The translations under genes were made by a program, and so were the position numbers. Under the pieces are notes generated by a model. That model worked only from the letters and a program-made list of their open reading frames with translations, searched no databases and had not been told where the DNA came from. A DNA stretch of 64,000 nucleotides. It comes from Heyndrickxia coagulans 36D1 (GTDB taxonomy: Bacteria > Bacillota > Bacilli > Bacillales > Bacillaceae_C). How positions within the stretch are numbered: position 1 is the first letter of the stretch; the number at the start of each line of letters is the position of its first letter. Positions 1 to 15,218 of this stretch are shown here, piece after piece. Where the stretch lies: assembly GCF_000169195.2 (NCBI RefSeq), contig NC_016023.1, positions 2,418,001-2,482,000 on the forward strand, in the 5' to 3' direction.

Positions 1-2
1 AG

Positions 3-272
3 ACCGGAAAAGAAGAGATGGAGAAAATCATCCGTGGGCATGCAGTCGGCGAAGCGTTCGGGTACTATTTTAACGAACAGGGTGAAATTGTTCACAAGGT
101 CCGGACGATCGGCCTGCAACTCGAGGATTTGCACCGGATCCGCCATGTTTTTGCGGTTGCCGGCGGGGCATCCAAGGCAAAGGCCATTAAAGCCTACATG
201 AACACGAAACCGGAATCCACTGTTCTGATTACGGACGAAGGGGCAGCAAAACAAATTCTCGCTTGGCGCTAA
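3..272 (+). CDS. cggR: Central glycolytic genes regulator CggR, C-terminal end (partial)
   Basis: This is the last 89 codons of a gene that begins before the window. CggR is a SorC/DeoR-type repressor of the gapA operon whose C-terminal sugar-phosphate-binding domain responds to fructose-1,6-bisphosphate. The visible part carries the end of that domain (GHAVGEAFGYYFN, then VFAVAGGASKAKAI near the end). It stops 65 bases before gapA, the B. subtilis arrangement. The operator and the DNA-binding domain lie outside the window. Identification rests on the sequence plus its position directly before gapA. Confidence 0.93.
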   Translation, partial: TGKEEMEKIIRGHAVGEAFGYYFNEQGEIVHKVRTIGLQLEDLHRIRHVFAVAGGASKAKAIKAYMNTKPESTVLITDEGAAKQILAWR

Positions 273-281
273 CCTGTTTTT

Positions 282-299
282 AAAAGGGATAACCCTTTT
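282..299 (+). promoter_or_regulatory. Hairpin between cggR and gapA (candidate mRNA processing or stabilising stem)
   Basis: A perfect inverted repeat (AAAAGGG, 4-base loop, CCCTTTT) lies just after the cggR stop and before the gapA ribosome-binding site. No T-run follows, so it is not a terminator. In B. subtilis the cggR-gapA mRNA is cleaved near the end of cggR and a stem-loop then protects the gapA message. The same role is inferred here from position. Confidence 0.55.
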
Positions 300-301
300 G
301 A

Positions 302-1345
<1,044 letters not shown>

Positions 1346-1366
1346 TTTGAACGATAAAACGTTGCA

Positions 1367-1399
1367 GGGGGGTGGGGAAGAATCCCCTCTCCCTTTTTT
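1367..1399 (+). terminator. GC-rich hairpin plus T6 between gapA and pgk (partial terminator)
   Basis: A G-rich arm at 1367-1378 pairs with a C-rich arm at 1383-1393 around a short AGAA loop, with one mismatch, and six T follow. This is the form of an intrinsic terminator inside the operon. It would let gapA be transcribed more than pgk and the downstream genes, as is known for B. subtilis gapA. Its strength in vivo cannot be judged from sequence. Confidence 0.65.
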
Positions 1400-1434
1400 C
1401 AATGCCTGTAAAACAAAAGGAGGTTCGTTTTGCC

Positions 1435-6459
<5,025 letters not shown>

Positions 6460-6475
6460 TGCCATTCTGCTGCAG

Positions 6476-6504
6476 ACTGCCCGGTTTTCACCGGGCAGTT
6501 TTTT
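6476..6504 (+). terminator. Intrinsic terminator after eno
   Basis: A perfect 9-bp stem (ACTGCCCGG/CCGGGCAGT) with a 6-base loop is followed by a run of T. It marks the end of the gapA operon. Confidence 0.93.
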
Positions 6505-6556
6505 GGTTGTACGGGAAAAATGAGGCTATCCGTTTTGCGTCTGGCTGACAAAAACG

Positions 6557-7492
6557 CGGAACGGGGTGAGGGACATGAAGGACAAAACAGGGACCGGTAA
6601 CTAGAGAAATGTTCTTCACGGGGCTTATGAAAGACAAAACGAGGGGCCGAGGTGAAAGAAATGTCCTTCATAGGGTTCATGAAAGACAAAACGGGGAGTC
6701 GGGGCGAAAGAAATGTCCTTCATAGGGTTCATGAAAGACAAAACGGGGAGTCGGGACGAAGAAAATGTCCTTCACTGGGCCTATGAAAGACAAAACGAGG
6801 CGCCTGGATGAAGAAAATGTCCTTCATCGAGCTTATGAAGGACAAAACGAGGCTCTGGAACGAAGAAAATGTCCTTCATAGGGTTCATGAAAGACAAAAC
6901 GGGGAGTCGGGACGAAAGAAATGTCCTTCATTGGATCTATGAAAGACAAAACACGGGCTGAGAAACAAGGAAATGTCCTTCAACAAGGTCATGAAGGACA
7001 AAACAAGGATCGATAACCAGAGAAGTGTCCTTCATCAAGCTTATGAAAGACAAAATGAGGCACCAGGGCGAAAGAAATGTCCTTCATTGGATCTATGAAA
7101 GACAAAACACGGGCTGAGAAACAAGGAAATGTCCTTCATAAGGTTCATGAAAGACAAAAAGAGGCGCCGGCACGAAGGAAATGTCCTTCATAGGGTTCAT
7201 GAAAGACAAAACGGGGAGCCGAGACGAAAGAAATGTCCTTCATTGGATCTATGAAAGACAAAACACGGGCTGAGAAACAAGGAAATGTCCTTCAATAAGG
7301 TTATGAAAGACAAAACAGGGACCGATAACCAGAGAAGTGTCCTTCATCAAGCTTATGAAAGACAAAACGAGGCGCCGGGATGAAAGAGATATTCTTCATT
7401 AGCCCCGTGTAAGACAAAACAGGTACCCGGAAACCAAAAAACATCCTTCATCATCGAGCCCATAAAAGACAAAACGGGGGCCGGACCAATAA
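6557..7492. repeat. Hairpin array 1: 18 units at exactly 52-bp period
   Basis: Units start at 6557 (right half only), 6609, 6661 and then every 52 bases to 7441 without a single insertion or deletion. Each unit holds arms TGTCCTTCAT and ATGAAAGACA around a 7-base variable loop (AGGGTTC, TGGATCT, CAAGCTT and others), then AAAAC and a variable purine-rich spacer. Three units with loop TGGATCT (6921, 7077, 7233) are 156 bases apart, so three-unit blocks were duplicated. The period is not a multiple of three, so no reading frame runs through. The array fills the gap between the eno terminator and the secG promoter. Confidence 0.95.
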
Positions 7493-7528
7493 GATACTGT
7501 TCATTTTCGGACAATTATTCCAATGTAG

Positions 7529-7557
7529 TTGAACCCTGCCCCCCAATATGGTACACT
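7529..7557 (+). promoter_or_regulatory. Candidate sigma-A promoter of secG
   Basis: TTGAAC, 17 bases, TACACT, located 39 bases before the secG start and just after the hairpin array. The -10 is weak. Confidence 0.45.
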
Positions 7558-7595
7558 CAAGATTAGGTATTGCCCGTCTCAGGAGGTGTGCAGTT

Positions 7596-7829
7596 GTGCA
7601 TACATTGTTATTAACATTACTAATCATCGATTCAATTCTGTTGATTGCAGTCATACTGCTTCAGCCCGGGAAAAGCACGGGATTGTCCGGCGCCATTTCC
7701 GGCGGCGCTGAACAGCTTTTCGGGAAACAAAAAGTGCGCGGAATTGACCTGATTTTACACAGGATTACGATTGTGCTCGCTGTTTTATTTTTCCTGCTGG
7801 CCATCGGACTTGCATATATAAACCTATAA
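7596..7829 (+). CDS. secG: Preprotein translocase subunit SecG
   Basis: A 77-residue inner-membrane protein with two transmembrane helices (residues about 3-22 and 54-76) separated by the conserved loop [18 protein letters not shown]. It assists SecYE in protein export. The GTG at 7596 is chosen because AGGAGGTG lies 8 bases upstream and the length matches SecG proteins; an ATG further upstream would precede the ribosome-binding site. As in B. subtilis, est, rnr and smpB follow. Confidence 0.93.
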   Translation: MHTLLLTLLIIDSILLIAVILLQPGKSTGLSGAISGGAEQLFGKQKVRGIDLILHRITIVLAVLFFLLAIGLAYINL

Positions 7830-8023
7830 GGGTATGCAAATCAGGCAACTTATAAAGAAGCCTTATCCGCACATGCCTGTAAACTTTATGACTTCCATCC
7901 CGGTCCCAAAATCCAGGCCGGGTATTTTTATGCGGATTGCTGGCATTTCCGAAACGACTTTGTTACAAATAAAATGAACAAAGGCCCCAAAGAAAAACAG
8001 CAGGAAAGAGGCGTTTTTTACGG

Positions 8024-8773
8024 ATGATGAGAATTGTACCACCAAAACCGTTTTTATTTGAAGCCGGCAAAAGGGCTGTACTGCTTTTGCACGGATTTAC
8101 CGGAAGCAGCGCCGACGTCAGGATGCTCGGGCGCTTCCTTGAAAAAAAAGGATACACTTGCCATGCGCCGCAATACAAAGGGCACGGGGTACCGCCTGAA
8201 AACCTTTTGCATACGGGTCCAAGCGACTGGTGGCAAGATGTTATGAATGGCTACCAGTTATTAAAAGAAAAAGGGTATCATGAAATTGCAGTAGCCGGAT
8301 TGTCATTGGGCGGGGTATTTTCCTTAAAATTGGGTTACACTGTACCTGTAAAGGGAATTATCACCATGTGCGCGCCCATGAACATAAAAAGCGAGCAAAC
8401 GATGTATGAAGGCGTGGTTGCGTATGCCCGCAAATACAAACAGTTCGAAGGGAAAAGCGAAGCGCAAATCGAACAGGAAATGCGGGAATTCAAAAAGACG
8501 CCGATGCATACGCTGCAATCGCTGCAAGAGCTTATTCAGGATGTGCGCAACCATGTCGATCACATTTATGCGCCCGTTTTTGTCGTACAAGCGCGCCATG
8601 ACGAAATGATCCGCCCGGAAAGCGCCAATATTATTTATTCAGAAGTGGAAACAGACCATAAGCAACTCAAATGGTATGAGAACTCCGGCCATGTTATTAC
8701 ACTCGACGACGAAAAAGATCAACTTCACGAAGATGTGTACACGTTTCTGGAGTCACTTGACTGGTCGGTTTAA
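8024..8773 (+). CDS. est: Carboxylesterase (Est30/YvaK family)
   Basis: The 249-residue alpha/beta hydrolase cleaves short- and medium-chain esters. The predicted catalytic triad is S94 (GLSLGG), D193 (ARHDEM) and H223 (SGHVITLD), the same numbering as Geobacillus Est30, which supports the start at 8024. LLHGFTG near residue 21 forms the oxyanion region. It lies 194 bases after secG and 27 before rnr. The natural substrate is unknown. Confidence 0.92.
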   Translation: MMRIVPPKPFLFEAGKRAVLLLHGFTGSSADVRMLGRFLEKKGYTCHAPQYKGHGVPPENLLHTGPSDWWQDVMNGYQLLKEKGYHEIAVAGLSLGGVFSLKLGYTVPVKGIITMCAPMNIKSEQTMYEGVVAYARKYKQFEGKSEAQIEQEMREFKKTPMHTLQSLQELIQDVRNHVDHIYAPVFVVQARHDEMIRPESANIIYSEVETDHKQLKWYENSGHVITLDDEKDQLHEDVYTFLESLDWSV

Positions 8774-8800
8774 AATTTTCCCGAAAAAGGAGGGAAATAA

Positions 8801-11089
8801 ATGGAACAAGACCAACTACGGCAAGATGTTGAAAAAATTTTATCTTATATGAAAGAAGAGACGTACAAGCCGCTGACGGTTCAGGAACTGGAAAAAGCGT
8901 TCGGTATTGACGATTCTTCCGAGTTTAAAGCATTTGTGAAAGTGCTCGTTTATATGGAGGAAAAAGGCCTCATTGTCCGCACGCGAAGCAACCGTTACGG
9001 CCTGCCGGAAAAAATGAATCTCGTACGGGGAAAACTGATTGGCCATCCAAAAGGTTTTGCTTTTGTCGCCCCCGATGAGCCTGGGATGGACGATATTTTT
9101 ATCCCGCCGCATGAAACTAACCATGCGTTAAATGGAGACACCGTTATTGTCCGTGTGTCCACCAAAAGCTCAGGCCAGCGCCAGGAAGGAACCGTTGTGC
9201 GTATTCTTGAGCGGGGCCAGACAGAACTTGTCGGCACATACGTCGAAAGCAAACATTTCGGATTTGTCGTACCCGATGACAAACGGTTCGGCAGCGATAT
9301 TTTTATACCGAAAACAGCAAACGGCGGTGCTGTCGAAGGCCATAAAGTGATTGTCCATATTACCGCCTACCCGGAAGGCACGAAAAATGCGGAAGGCGAA
9401 ATCATCAAAATTCTTGGCCATAAAAATGATCCCGGTGTTGATATTTTGTCGATTATCCATCAGTATGGGCTGCCCCAAGCCTTTCCGGAAGAAGTGCTCG
9501 AACAGGCAAACCGGGTGCCGGAAGAAATTGATGAGAGTGAAATTGGCAGCCGTCGCGATTTGCGCGGGGAAATGATTGTAACGATTGATGGGGCTGATGC
9601 AAAAGATCTCGACGATGCTGTTACCGTGAAAAAACTGGCAAACGGTCATTATAAGCTCGGCGTCCATATTGCAGATGTCAGCCATTATGTAACGGAAGGA
9701 TCGCCGATTGACCGTGAAGCATTTGAACGCGGGACGAGCGTGTACCTTGTTGACCGCGTCATTCCGATGATCCCGCACCGTTTGTCAAACGGCATCTGTT
9801 CCCTGAATCCACAAGTCAACCGGTTTACGCTGTCGTGCGAAATGGAAATTGATGAAACAGGCCGCGTTGTTAATCATGAAATTTTTGAAAGCATCATCAA
9901 AACGACCGCTCGTATGACGTATGCGGACGTTAATAAAATCCTTGTCGACCGCGACGAAGCGCTTAGAAAACACTATGAGCCGCTCGTTCCAATGTTTGAA
10001 CAAATGGCCGAACTCGCGGAGATTTTGCGCAAAAAAAGGATGGAGCGCGGCGCTATTGATTTTGATTTTAAAGAAGCAAAAGTCATTGTCGATGAAAAGG
10101 GCAAACCAACGGATGTTGTGTTGCGTGAGCGGTCGGTTGCAGAAAAGCTGATCGAGGAATTTATGCTTGCTGCCAACGAAACGGTTGCCGAACATTTTTA
10201 CTGGCTGGACGTGCCGTTTATTTACCGGATCCACGAAGAGCCGAAAGCGGAGAAACTGCAGCGGTTCTTTGAATTTATTACCAATTTTGGTCTGATCGTA
10301 CGCGGTACAGCCAATTCAGTGCATCCGCGTGCGTTGCAGGAAATCATTGATACGGTTTCCGGACGGCCTGAGGAAATGGTCGTGTCGACGGTCATGCTGC
10401 GGTCGATGCAGCAGGCGAAGTACGATCCGGAATGCATTGGCCACTTCGGCTTATCAACGAAATTTTACACACATTTCACCTCACCGATCCGCCGTTATCC
10501 GGACCTGATTGTCCACCGGCTGATCCGCACGTATTTGATCAGCGGAAAATTGGATGAAAAGACGAAAGAAAAATGGAAAGCATTACTGCCGGAAATTGCG
10601 GACCATGCCTCGAAAATGGAACGCCGAGCAGTAGAAGCTGAACGGGATACGGATGAGCTGAAAAAAGCCGAATTTATGGAAGACAAAATCGGGGAAGAAT
10701 TCGACGGGATTATCAGCTCAGTTACGAATTTCGGCATGTTTGTCGAACTGCCGAACACGATTGAAGGGCTTGTCCATGTCAGCTATATGACAGATGACTA
10801 TTACCATTACAATGAGCGGCAATATGCCATGATCGGCGAACGGACAGGAAATGTATTCCGCATTGGTGATGAGATCCGCGTCCGCGTGCTCAATGTGAAC
10901 AAAGACGAACACAATATTGATTTTGAAATTGTCGGCATGCAAAACAACCGCCGAGAAAAAACAGAAGAACGCCCGAAAAAGATCGTCAAAGTGCGCGGCA
11001 CCCATTCTACTAGGCCGCAAAAATCGCACCATGCCGACGAAGACTGGGCGACGAGGCCGCCGAAAAAGAAAAAAGCAAATCGAAGGTAA
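8801..11089 (+). CDS. rnr: Ribonuclease R
   Basis: The 762-residue 3'-5' exoribonuclease of the RNase II superfamily degrades structured RNA and, with SmpB-tmRNA, defective messages. The order is an N-terminal winged helix (1-70), two cold-shock domains (75-220), an RNB catalytic domain with the acidic cluster D263, D266, D269, D271, D272, an S1 domain (about 640-720) and a lysine/arginine-rich tail. AAAGGAGGG precedes the ATG. It is 39 bases from smpB, so the two are probably co-transcribed. Confidence 0.97.
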   Translation: MEQDQLRQDVEKILSYMKEETYKPLTVQELEKAFGIDDSSEFKAFVKVLVYMEEKGLIVRTRSNRYGLPEKMNLVRGKLIGHPKGFAFVAPDEPGMDDIFIPPHETNHALNGDTVIVRVSTKSSGQRQEGTVVRILERGQTELVGTYVESKHFGFVVPDDKRFGSDIFIPKTANGGAVEGHKVIVHITAYPEGTKNAEGEIIKILGHKNDPGVDILSIIHQYGLPQAFPEEVLEQANRVPEEIDESEIGSRRDLRGEMIVTIDGADAKDLDDAVTVKKLANGHYKLGVHIADVSHYVTEGSPIDREAFERGTSVYLVDRVIPMIPHRLSNGICSLNPQVNRFTLSCEMEIDETGRVVNHEIFESIIKTTARMTYADVNKILVDRDEALRKHYEPLVPMFEQMAELAEILRKKRMERGAIDFDFKEAKVIVDEKGKPTDVVLRERSVAEKLIEEFMLAANETVAEHFYWLDVPFIYRIHEEPKAEKLQRFFEFITNFGLIVRGTANSVHPRALQEIIDTVSGRPEEMVVSTVMLRSMQQAKYDPECIGHFGLSTKFYTHFTSPIRRYPDLIVHRLIRTYLISGKLDEKTKEKWKALLPEIADHASKMERRAVEAERDTDELKKAEFMEDKIGEEFDGIISSVTNFGMFVELPNTIEGLVHVSYMTDDYYHYNERQYAMIGERTGNVFRIGDEIRVRVLNVNKDEHNIDFEIVGMQNNRREKTEERPKKIVKVRGTHSTRPQKSHHADEDWATRPPKKKKANRR

Positions 11090-11128
11090 CCGGATTTTTT
11101 CGGCTGCCTTCACCGGAGGGGAAATGAA

Positions 11129-11593
11129 ATGCCAAAAGGCGAAGGGAAAGTGCTGGCGCAAAACAAGAAAGCAAGCCATGATTATTTTATCGAAGAAACA
11201 TATGAAGCAGGCATTGTTCTGCAGGGGACAGAAATCAAATCGATCCGGGCTGGCCGTGTAAATTTGCGTGATTCGTTTGCCCGTGTGGAAAATGGGGAAG
11301 TCTTTGTCTACGGGATGCACATCAGCCCGTACGAGCAGGGAAACCGGTACAATCATGACCCGCTCCGCCCGCGGAAAATTTTGCTGCACAAGAAAGAAAT
11401 TGACCGGCTGGCCGGTGTGACAAAAGAGAAAGGTTATGCTTTAATCCCGCTCAAAATCTATATTAAAAATGGGTATGCAAAAGTGCTCGTCGGCCTGGCC
11501 CGCGGGAAAAAGAATTATGACAAGCGTGAATCCCTGAAGAAGAAAGAAGCCGCCCGCGAGATTGAACGTGCCTTTAAAGCACGCCAGCACTAG
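11129..11593 (+). CDS. smpB: SsrA-binding protein SmpB
   Basis: The 154-residue RNA-binding protein carries tmRNA to stalled ribosomes. Conserved stretches visible are [34 protein letters not shown], and the basic C-terminal tail [16 protein letters not shown] that acts in the decoding centre. GGAGGGGAA precedes the ATG. Unlike B. subtilis, where ssrA follows directly, the tmRNA gene is here displaced by about 3.6 kb. Confidence 0.97.
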   Translation: MPKGEGKVLAQNKKASHDYFIEETYEAGIVLQGTEIKSIRAGRVNLRDSFARVENGEVFVYGMHISPYEQGNRYNHDPLRPRKILLHKKEIDRLAGVTKEKGYALIPLKIYIKNGYAKVLVGLARGKKNYDKRESLKKKEAAREIERAFKARQH

Positions 11594-11620
11594 AAAAACA
11601 GGATGACGGCTCTTTGAGCG

Positions 11621-11661
11621 AAAAAAGGGAAAGCGCCGGATTGAAGATTGCGCGCTTCCCT
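11621..11661 (-). terminator. Possible minus-strand terminator after the Rpn-type gene
   Basis: Read on the minus strand, GGGAAGCGC pairs with GCGCTTTCCC around a spacer and a run of T follows. It lies about 130 bases beyond the stop of the minus-strand nuclease gene. Confidence 0.45.
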
Positions 11662-11792
11662 TAAGAAATGGCTTTTTCAATTGAGGGAAAGAGGGGTCTA
11701 ACGGCTTTTGCCTTGCCATTGTTCCAACTGTTGCATTTGGCAAGTCTAAGACAACTTCTTTTCCATCCTCACCAGGGAGCCTGACTTCCATC

Positions 11793-12710
11793 TTATAAAT
11801 TCTCCAGTTGCTGTTTTATTTTTTCCACTTCCGTCTGGCTCAGACCGGTTTTTTCTACAATTAATTGAAGATCCATACCCGAAAGCAACATTTTGATGGC
11901 AATTGGAATCGTTTGCAGCAATTCTTTTCTCTCTTCTTCTCTTCCTTCCTCTTTCCCCTTCTTATACCCGCGGTCAAAGTAAGAATTCGGCAGCTTTAAT
12001 ACTTGCTCTGCTTCGTTCGGATCCAGCATTTTAATGTTTTCCATTACTTCCGCCTCCTCTTTTTCGTTCAATTTTAAATAATAATCAAAGAAACCATATA
12101 GCAGCCTCATTTTTGCAGGGTCAAGCTCCATCCGGGCCAGCATCCGCAGAAACTCCAGTTTGACCTGCACCCGTTCTTTTTCTGTATACCCCATTTTGCT
12201 TAATAATGCTGCGGCAACTGGGTTGTTGCTCCGGATATAATTTCTCCAATTTTGTTTCATCAGATGAATGGATAAATAGTGAAAACGAAGAATTTCAATG
12301 TTGTGGAACGCAAAGATGTATGTATCAGGGGTTTCTGTTTTCTCCTCATAACTAAAAACAGCAATCGGCAATACCGGTTTCCGGTGCCGGAGATTGATCA
12401 TCATGTAATAACGAAACATGCGTTCAGGAAAAGATTTCTCGTAATACGACTGCGGCTCTACATGGATGAGAATCACCGTGTCTTTCCCTTTTACCTTTGT
12501 TTCGGCAAGAATATCAACCCGTTTTTGCTCACCGCCCGGAAAGTCCGTAAACTGTTCCTGCGACAAAAACCGCACCCGGCGGTAGTCGAGATCAGCTGAC
12601 ACATCCGGGAAAAACGCCTCCATAAACTCCTGAAAAAAGTTTTGGATCAGCTCCTTAAAAAAACGATCATGCACGTGATAACCGGCATGTTTTTCCATTA
12701 CCAGTTCCAA
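11793..12710 (-). CDS. Rpn-family PD-(D/E)XK nuclease / transposase-like protein
   Basis: A 305-residue protein of the Rpn (recombination-promoting nuclease, formerly transposase_31/PDDEXK_2) group. The nuclease core shows D66 (RVDILAE), then E85 and Q87 (IHVEPQ), a D-E-Q version of the catalytic motif. The C-terminal third is charged, with GYKKGKEEGREEERKE and a predicted helical end, typical of these proteins. I chose the TTG at 12710 because AAGGAG lies 8 bases before it; a GTG at 12719 is inside that site and an ATG at 12698 is possible. Such genes are multi-copy and mobile, but no terminal repeats are seen. Confidence 0.82.
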   Translation of the reverse strand: MELVMEKHAGYHVHDRFFKELIQNFFQEFMEAFFPDVSADLDYRRVRFLSQEQFTDFPGGEQKRVDILAETKVKGKDTVILIHVEPQSYYEKSFPERMFRYYMMINLRHRKPVLPIAVFSYEEKTETPDTYIFAFHNIEILRFHYLSIHLMKQNWRNYIRSNNPVAAALLSKMGYTEKERVQVKLEFLRMLARMELDPAKMRLLYGFFDYYLKLNEKEEAEVMENIKMLDPNEAEQVLKLPNSYFDRGYKKGKEEGREEERKELLQTIPIAIKMLLSGMDLQLIVEKTGLSQTEVEKIKQQLENL

Positions 12711-12921
12711 TGGCAGCACTCCTTTTCTTATTTTTCAGTTTTATTATAAAGGACAAACGTTCGTTTTTCAATACCGGCTTATCTTTTTTTATAAACAAAA
12801 CCGACTTTCACATTGTTTGCCTCCCTGCTTTCAAAACTTCAGACTACCCTGCAGAATGAGCTTTTTTTACCGTTACCAGAATCAAGAAAGTACCACTGCT
12901 TGCAAGTCTTTTAATTGAACT

Positions 12922-13449
12922 TTACTTTTTTCGACGAACGAAAAATTTTTTCGATTCCATAACCCATAAAGCAAAAATAAGCCCAAAAACGAATGCGTTC
13001 ATAACCGGAATATCAAGAAAGCGCAGCATGCGGAATTTTTCGTAAAAGAAAAAATGATGCCAATAAAAGCCGAAATTCATTCCTACAACCAGTCCAAATA
13101 GAATCCCTGTGAGGCTGGCCTTTTTCTTTGGAGGTGAAATCCCTTTCTGTTCCAAATGCCAATTGATTTCTTTTGCCCGGTTAAAAGCTTGCCAAAGACA
13201 AAAACAGAGTACGGATGGATAAAACATGCCCCATTCATAATTAATCACATGATGCCCATTTTCAAAGTTCTCTTGGAATGCATAAATAATGGCCAAATTC
13301 AAACGGGACTGATGGTTAATGGTCAATTCCAAAGCCATAAAAAGAAAACCGAGCAAATAGTCACCGTTATAAAATTGACCAAATCCAGGCAATGCAAAAG
13401 ACCACAAGAGTGCCGCAACCGGGGACTTATAATTTGTTGGCTTTTCCAA
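12922..13449 (-). CDS. Predicted membrane protein, paralogue 1 of a tandem pair
   Basis: A 175-residue protein with at least four hydrophobic segments. The N-terminus YKSPVAALLWSFALPGFGQF, then YNGDYLLGF, resembles TM2-type membrane proteins, and PKKKASLTGILFG recurs in its neighbour. The function is unknown. The start is TTG, with AAAGGAAG 8 bases upstream. It is clearly homologous to the next upstream gene (YKSP.aALLWS, PGFGQ.YNGDY, LCFCLWQAFN, MNFGFYWH), so the pair arose by duplication. Confidence 0.75.
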   Translation of the reverse strand: MEKPTNYKSPVAALLWSFALPGFGQFYNGDYLLGFLFMALELTINHQSRLNLAIIYAFQENFENGHHVINYEWGMFYPSVLCFCLWQAFNRAKEINWHLEQKGISPPKKKASLTGILFGLVVGMNFGFYWHHFFFYEKFRMLRFLDIPVMNAFVFGLIFALWVMESKKFFVRRKK

Positions 13450-13517
13450 AAAGCATACTTCCTTTATTTCAATTTCTTTTTTATTTCTTGTTGAGTATGT
13501 ACGAAACGCTAAAGGAT

Positions 13518-14045
13518 CTACTTTTTATCGTGTTTATCACAAAGAGACTCAATCCAGTGGCCCAAGGCGGCACAAATAGAACCGATCACTAGCCCGTTAA
13601 TCACTGGCAAATCGAGAACACGCAAACATCCGAGCAACCTGAAAAAAGAGAAATGCCAGAAGAGGCCAAAGTTGAAACCCGCCAACATGCCGAAAAAGAA
13701 ACCGGTTAAATGTGTTGCTTTTTTTGGCTTTTTTACCCCTAATGATGCCAATCTCCGGTTAATGGATACCGACTGGTTAAAGGCTTGCCACAGGGAGAAG
13801 CAGTAAACGGCAGGGAAAAAAATCCCCCACTCGGGATGGAATCGTTCGCTGGCCAGGCCAAAATTTCCTTTAAACGCAACGTAAACCGACATATTCAGGT
13901 TCGAACCGAAATTGATGGCTGCCGTACAAAGCATGAGCAGAAATCCGATAAAATAATCACCGTTGTAAAGCTGCCCGAAGCCCGGAAAGGCAGCCGACCA
14001 CAGCAGGGCAGAAAGGGGGGACTTATACAGTTTTCTTTCATTCAT
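13518..14045 (-). CDS. Predicted membrane protein, paralogue 2 of a tandem pair
   Basis: Another 175-residue multi-span protein, homologous over its full length to the gene 68 bases downstream (YKSPLSALLWSAAFPGFGQL, YNGDYFIGF, FSLWQAFNQS, FNFGLFWH). The ATG at 14045 is preceded by AGGTGA. The function is unknown. The conserved PGFGQ-YNGDY signature suggests a TM2-like fold. The two genes and the nuclease lie in one minus-strand run, opposite to the housekeeping genes around them. Confidence 0.75.
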   Translation of the reverse strand: MNERKLYKSPLSALLWSAAFPGFGQLYNGDYFIGFLLMLCTAAINFGSNLNMSVYVAFKGNFGLASERFHPEWGIFFPAVYCFSLWQAFNQSVSINRRLASLGVKKPKKATHLTGFFFGMLAGFNFGLFWHFSFFRLLGCLRVLDLPVINGLVIGSICAALGHWIESLCDKHDKK

Positions 14046-14234
14046 TATTTTCACCTATAGGTATTGTATGTATTTTCTGCTGTATCATACTGTCAGGAAA
14101 ACGCGGCACAGTCTTTTTTCTAAATTGTCATTATATGAGAATGCTTTCATAGTATTCTAATTGGTACAGTGGACCAACTACTAGGACGGTAAAAATGCTG
14201 TGAACGATATGCTGAAGGGGCAACAGAATTGGAA

Positions 14235-14345
14235 ATGAAACCGATCAAAAAGATAAAGGGGTTACCAACACAGTTTTTTCCTATAATGATATTTCCCTTC
14301 ATTGGTGGCATCAGCGGTTTAATCCTCGTCAAACGGCGGAATTAA
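14235..14345 (+). CDS. Possible 36-residue single-span membrane peptide
   Basis: This open frame has a basic start (MKPIKKIKGLP), a hydrophobic segment of about 20 residues (FFPIMIFPFIGGISGLILV) and a basic end. AAGGGG lies rather far (about 15 bases) upstream, so translation is uncertain. It lies in a gap of roughly 480 bases between the membrane-protein pair and the coiled-coil gene; the rest of that gap shows nothing I recognise. Confidence 0.25.
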   Translation: MKPIKKIKGLPTQFFPIMIFPFIGGISGLILVKRRN

Positions 14346-14522
14346 GCTACAGGACCATAACGGCCAGGTTGGTTGCCACTTGGCTTCTTCCTTTTTAAGA
14401 AAATAATCATCCCGCTTGCCAAAGACACGAAAGATAGATCAGTGAAGTGTAAATATAGGGTATAGTAAAGAAAATAGCCTCTATGTTATACTTATCCTAT
14501 CCGCAACAAAGGGGGAAAGACG

Positions 14523-14873
14523 ATGGATGAAATTTTGAAGCAAATTCTTAGTGAACTAAAGGATTTAAAAAGTGATGTCTCCGGTTTAAAGAACGACGTC
14601 TCCAGCTTAAAAGCAGGCCAGGATCGATTGGAAAGTGATGTCTCCGGCTTAAAAGCAGGCCAGGAACGCATCGAAACCAAAGTTGACAATCTTACGTTAG
14701 AATTACGAAGCAATTTTAAATTTACAAATGATAAACTGGAAGAGCACAAAAAAGTTTTTACTGTTGTTTCAAATGAACTGAAAGGCGTAAAAGGCGATAT
14801 CGAATTTCTAAGTGGAAAAACCGGCAGGCATGATACTAAAATTAATCATATTTTGAATATGCTGAGAGATTAA
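14523..14873 (+). CDS. Coiled-coil protein of unknown function
   Basis: A 116-residue hydrophilic protein that is almost wholly coiled coil. Residues 8-55 contain a repeated motif (SDVSGLK, NDVSSLKAGQDRLE, SDVSGLKAGQERIE), followed by a less repetitive helix and an ending HDTKINHILNMLRD. AAAGGGGGAAAG precedes the ATG. Similar short coiled-coil proteins are common in Bacillaceae without known function. No partner is evident. Confidence 0.7.
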   Translation: MDEILKQILSELKDLKSDVSGLKNDVSSLKAGQDRLESDVSGLKAGQERIETKVDNLTLELRSNFKFTNDKLEEHKKVFTVVSNELKGVKGDIEFLSGKTGRHDTKINHILNMLRD

Positions 14874-15140
14874 AGGACATGCACTCCGCATTTGCCGGAT
14901 GTTTTTATGTGCGCCTGTTGACCCGCTACCATTCTTTCCGTACGATCGAGATTTTTAATGATTGAGAAAGACCTTCTGAAAAAGCCTCCGAGAATGAATT
15001 TTTAACTAGCGGATTACCGACAACGAAAGAAAAGGTGTGGGATATAAGATTGCAATGGATCATGACGTAACAAATCTTCATCTCTTATTCAGCTCATTTG
15101 AAAACTAGAAAAACTTTACACGTACGGGAAAATTGATCAA
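14874..15140. other. Gap before the tmRNA promoter
   Basis: I see no gene here. A weak CCG/CGG stem followed by five T at about 14887-14905 could end the coiled-coil transcript. The rest is featureless. Confidence 0.4.
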
Positions 15141-15168
15141 TTGCATCTTGCGGAATTCATGTTATAAT
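15141..15168 (+). promoter_or_regulatory. Sigma-A promoter of ssrA
   Basis: TTGCAT, 16 bases, TATAAT. Transcription would start near 15175, about 44 bases before the mature tmRNA 5' end, so a leader is trimmed. Confidence 0.75.
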
Positions 15169-15218
15169 AGGATATGCAAGACCAGTAATAAGTAAAATCT
15201 GAAGCGCCCTTTTATATC

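Noticed and set aside
6557-7492. CRISPR array
   Set aside because: The period and direct repeats look CRISPR-like, but the inter-hairpin stretches are themselves repeated rather than unique, the unit is a palindrome with variable loop, and no cas gene is near.
11441-11791. Minus-strand frame of 116 codons overlapping smpB
   Set aside because: Only its first 35 codons lie outside smpB and it shows no ribosome-binding site. It might be a decayed tail of the Rpn-type operon, but the evidence is too weak.
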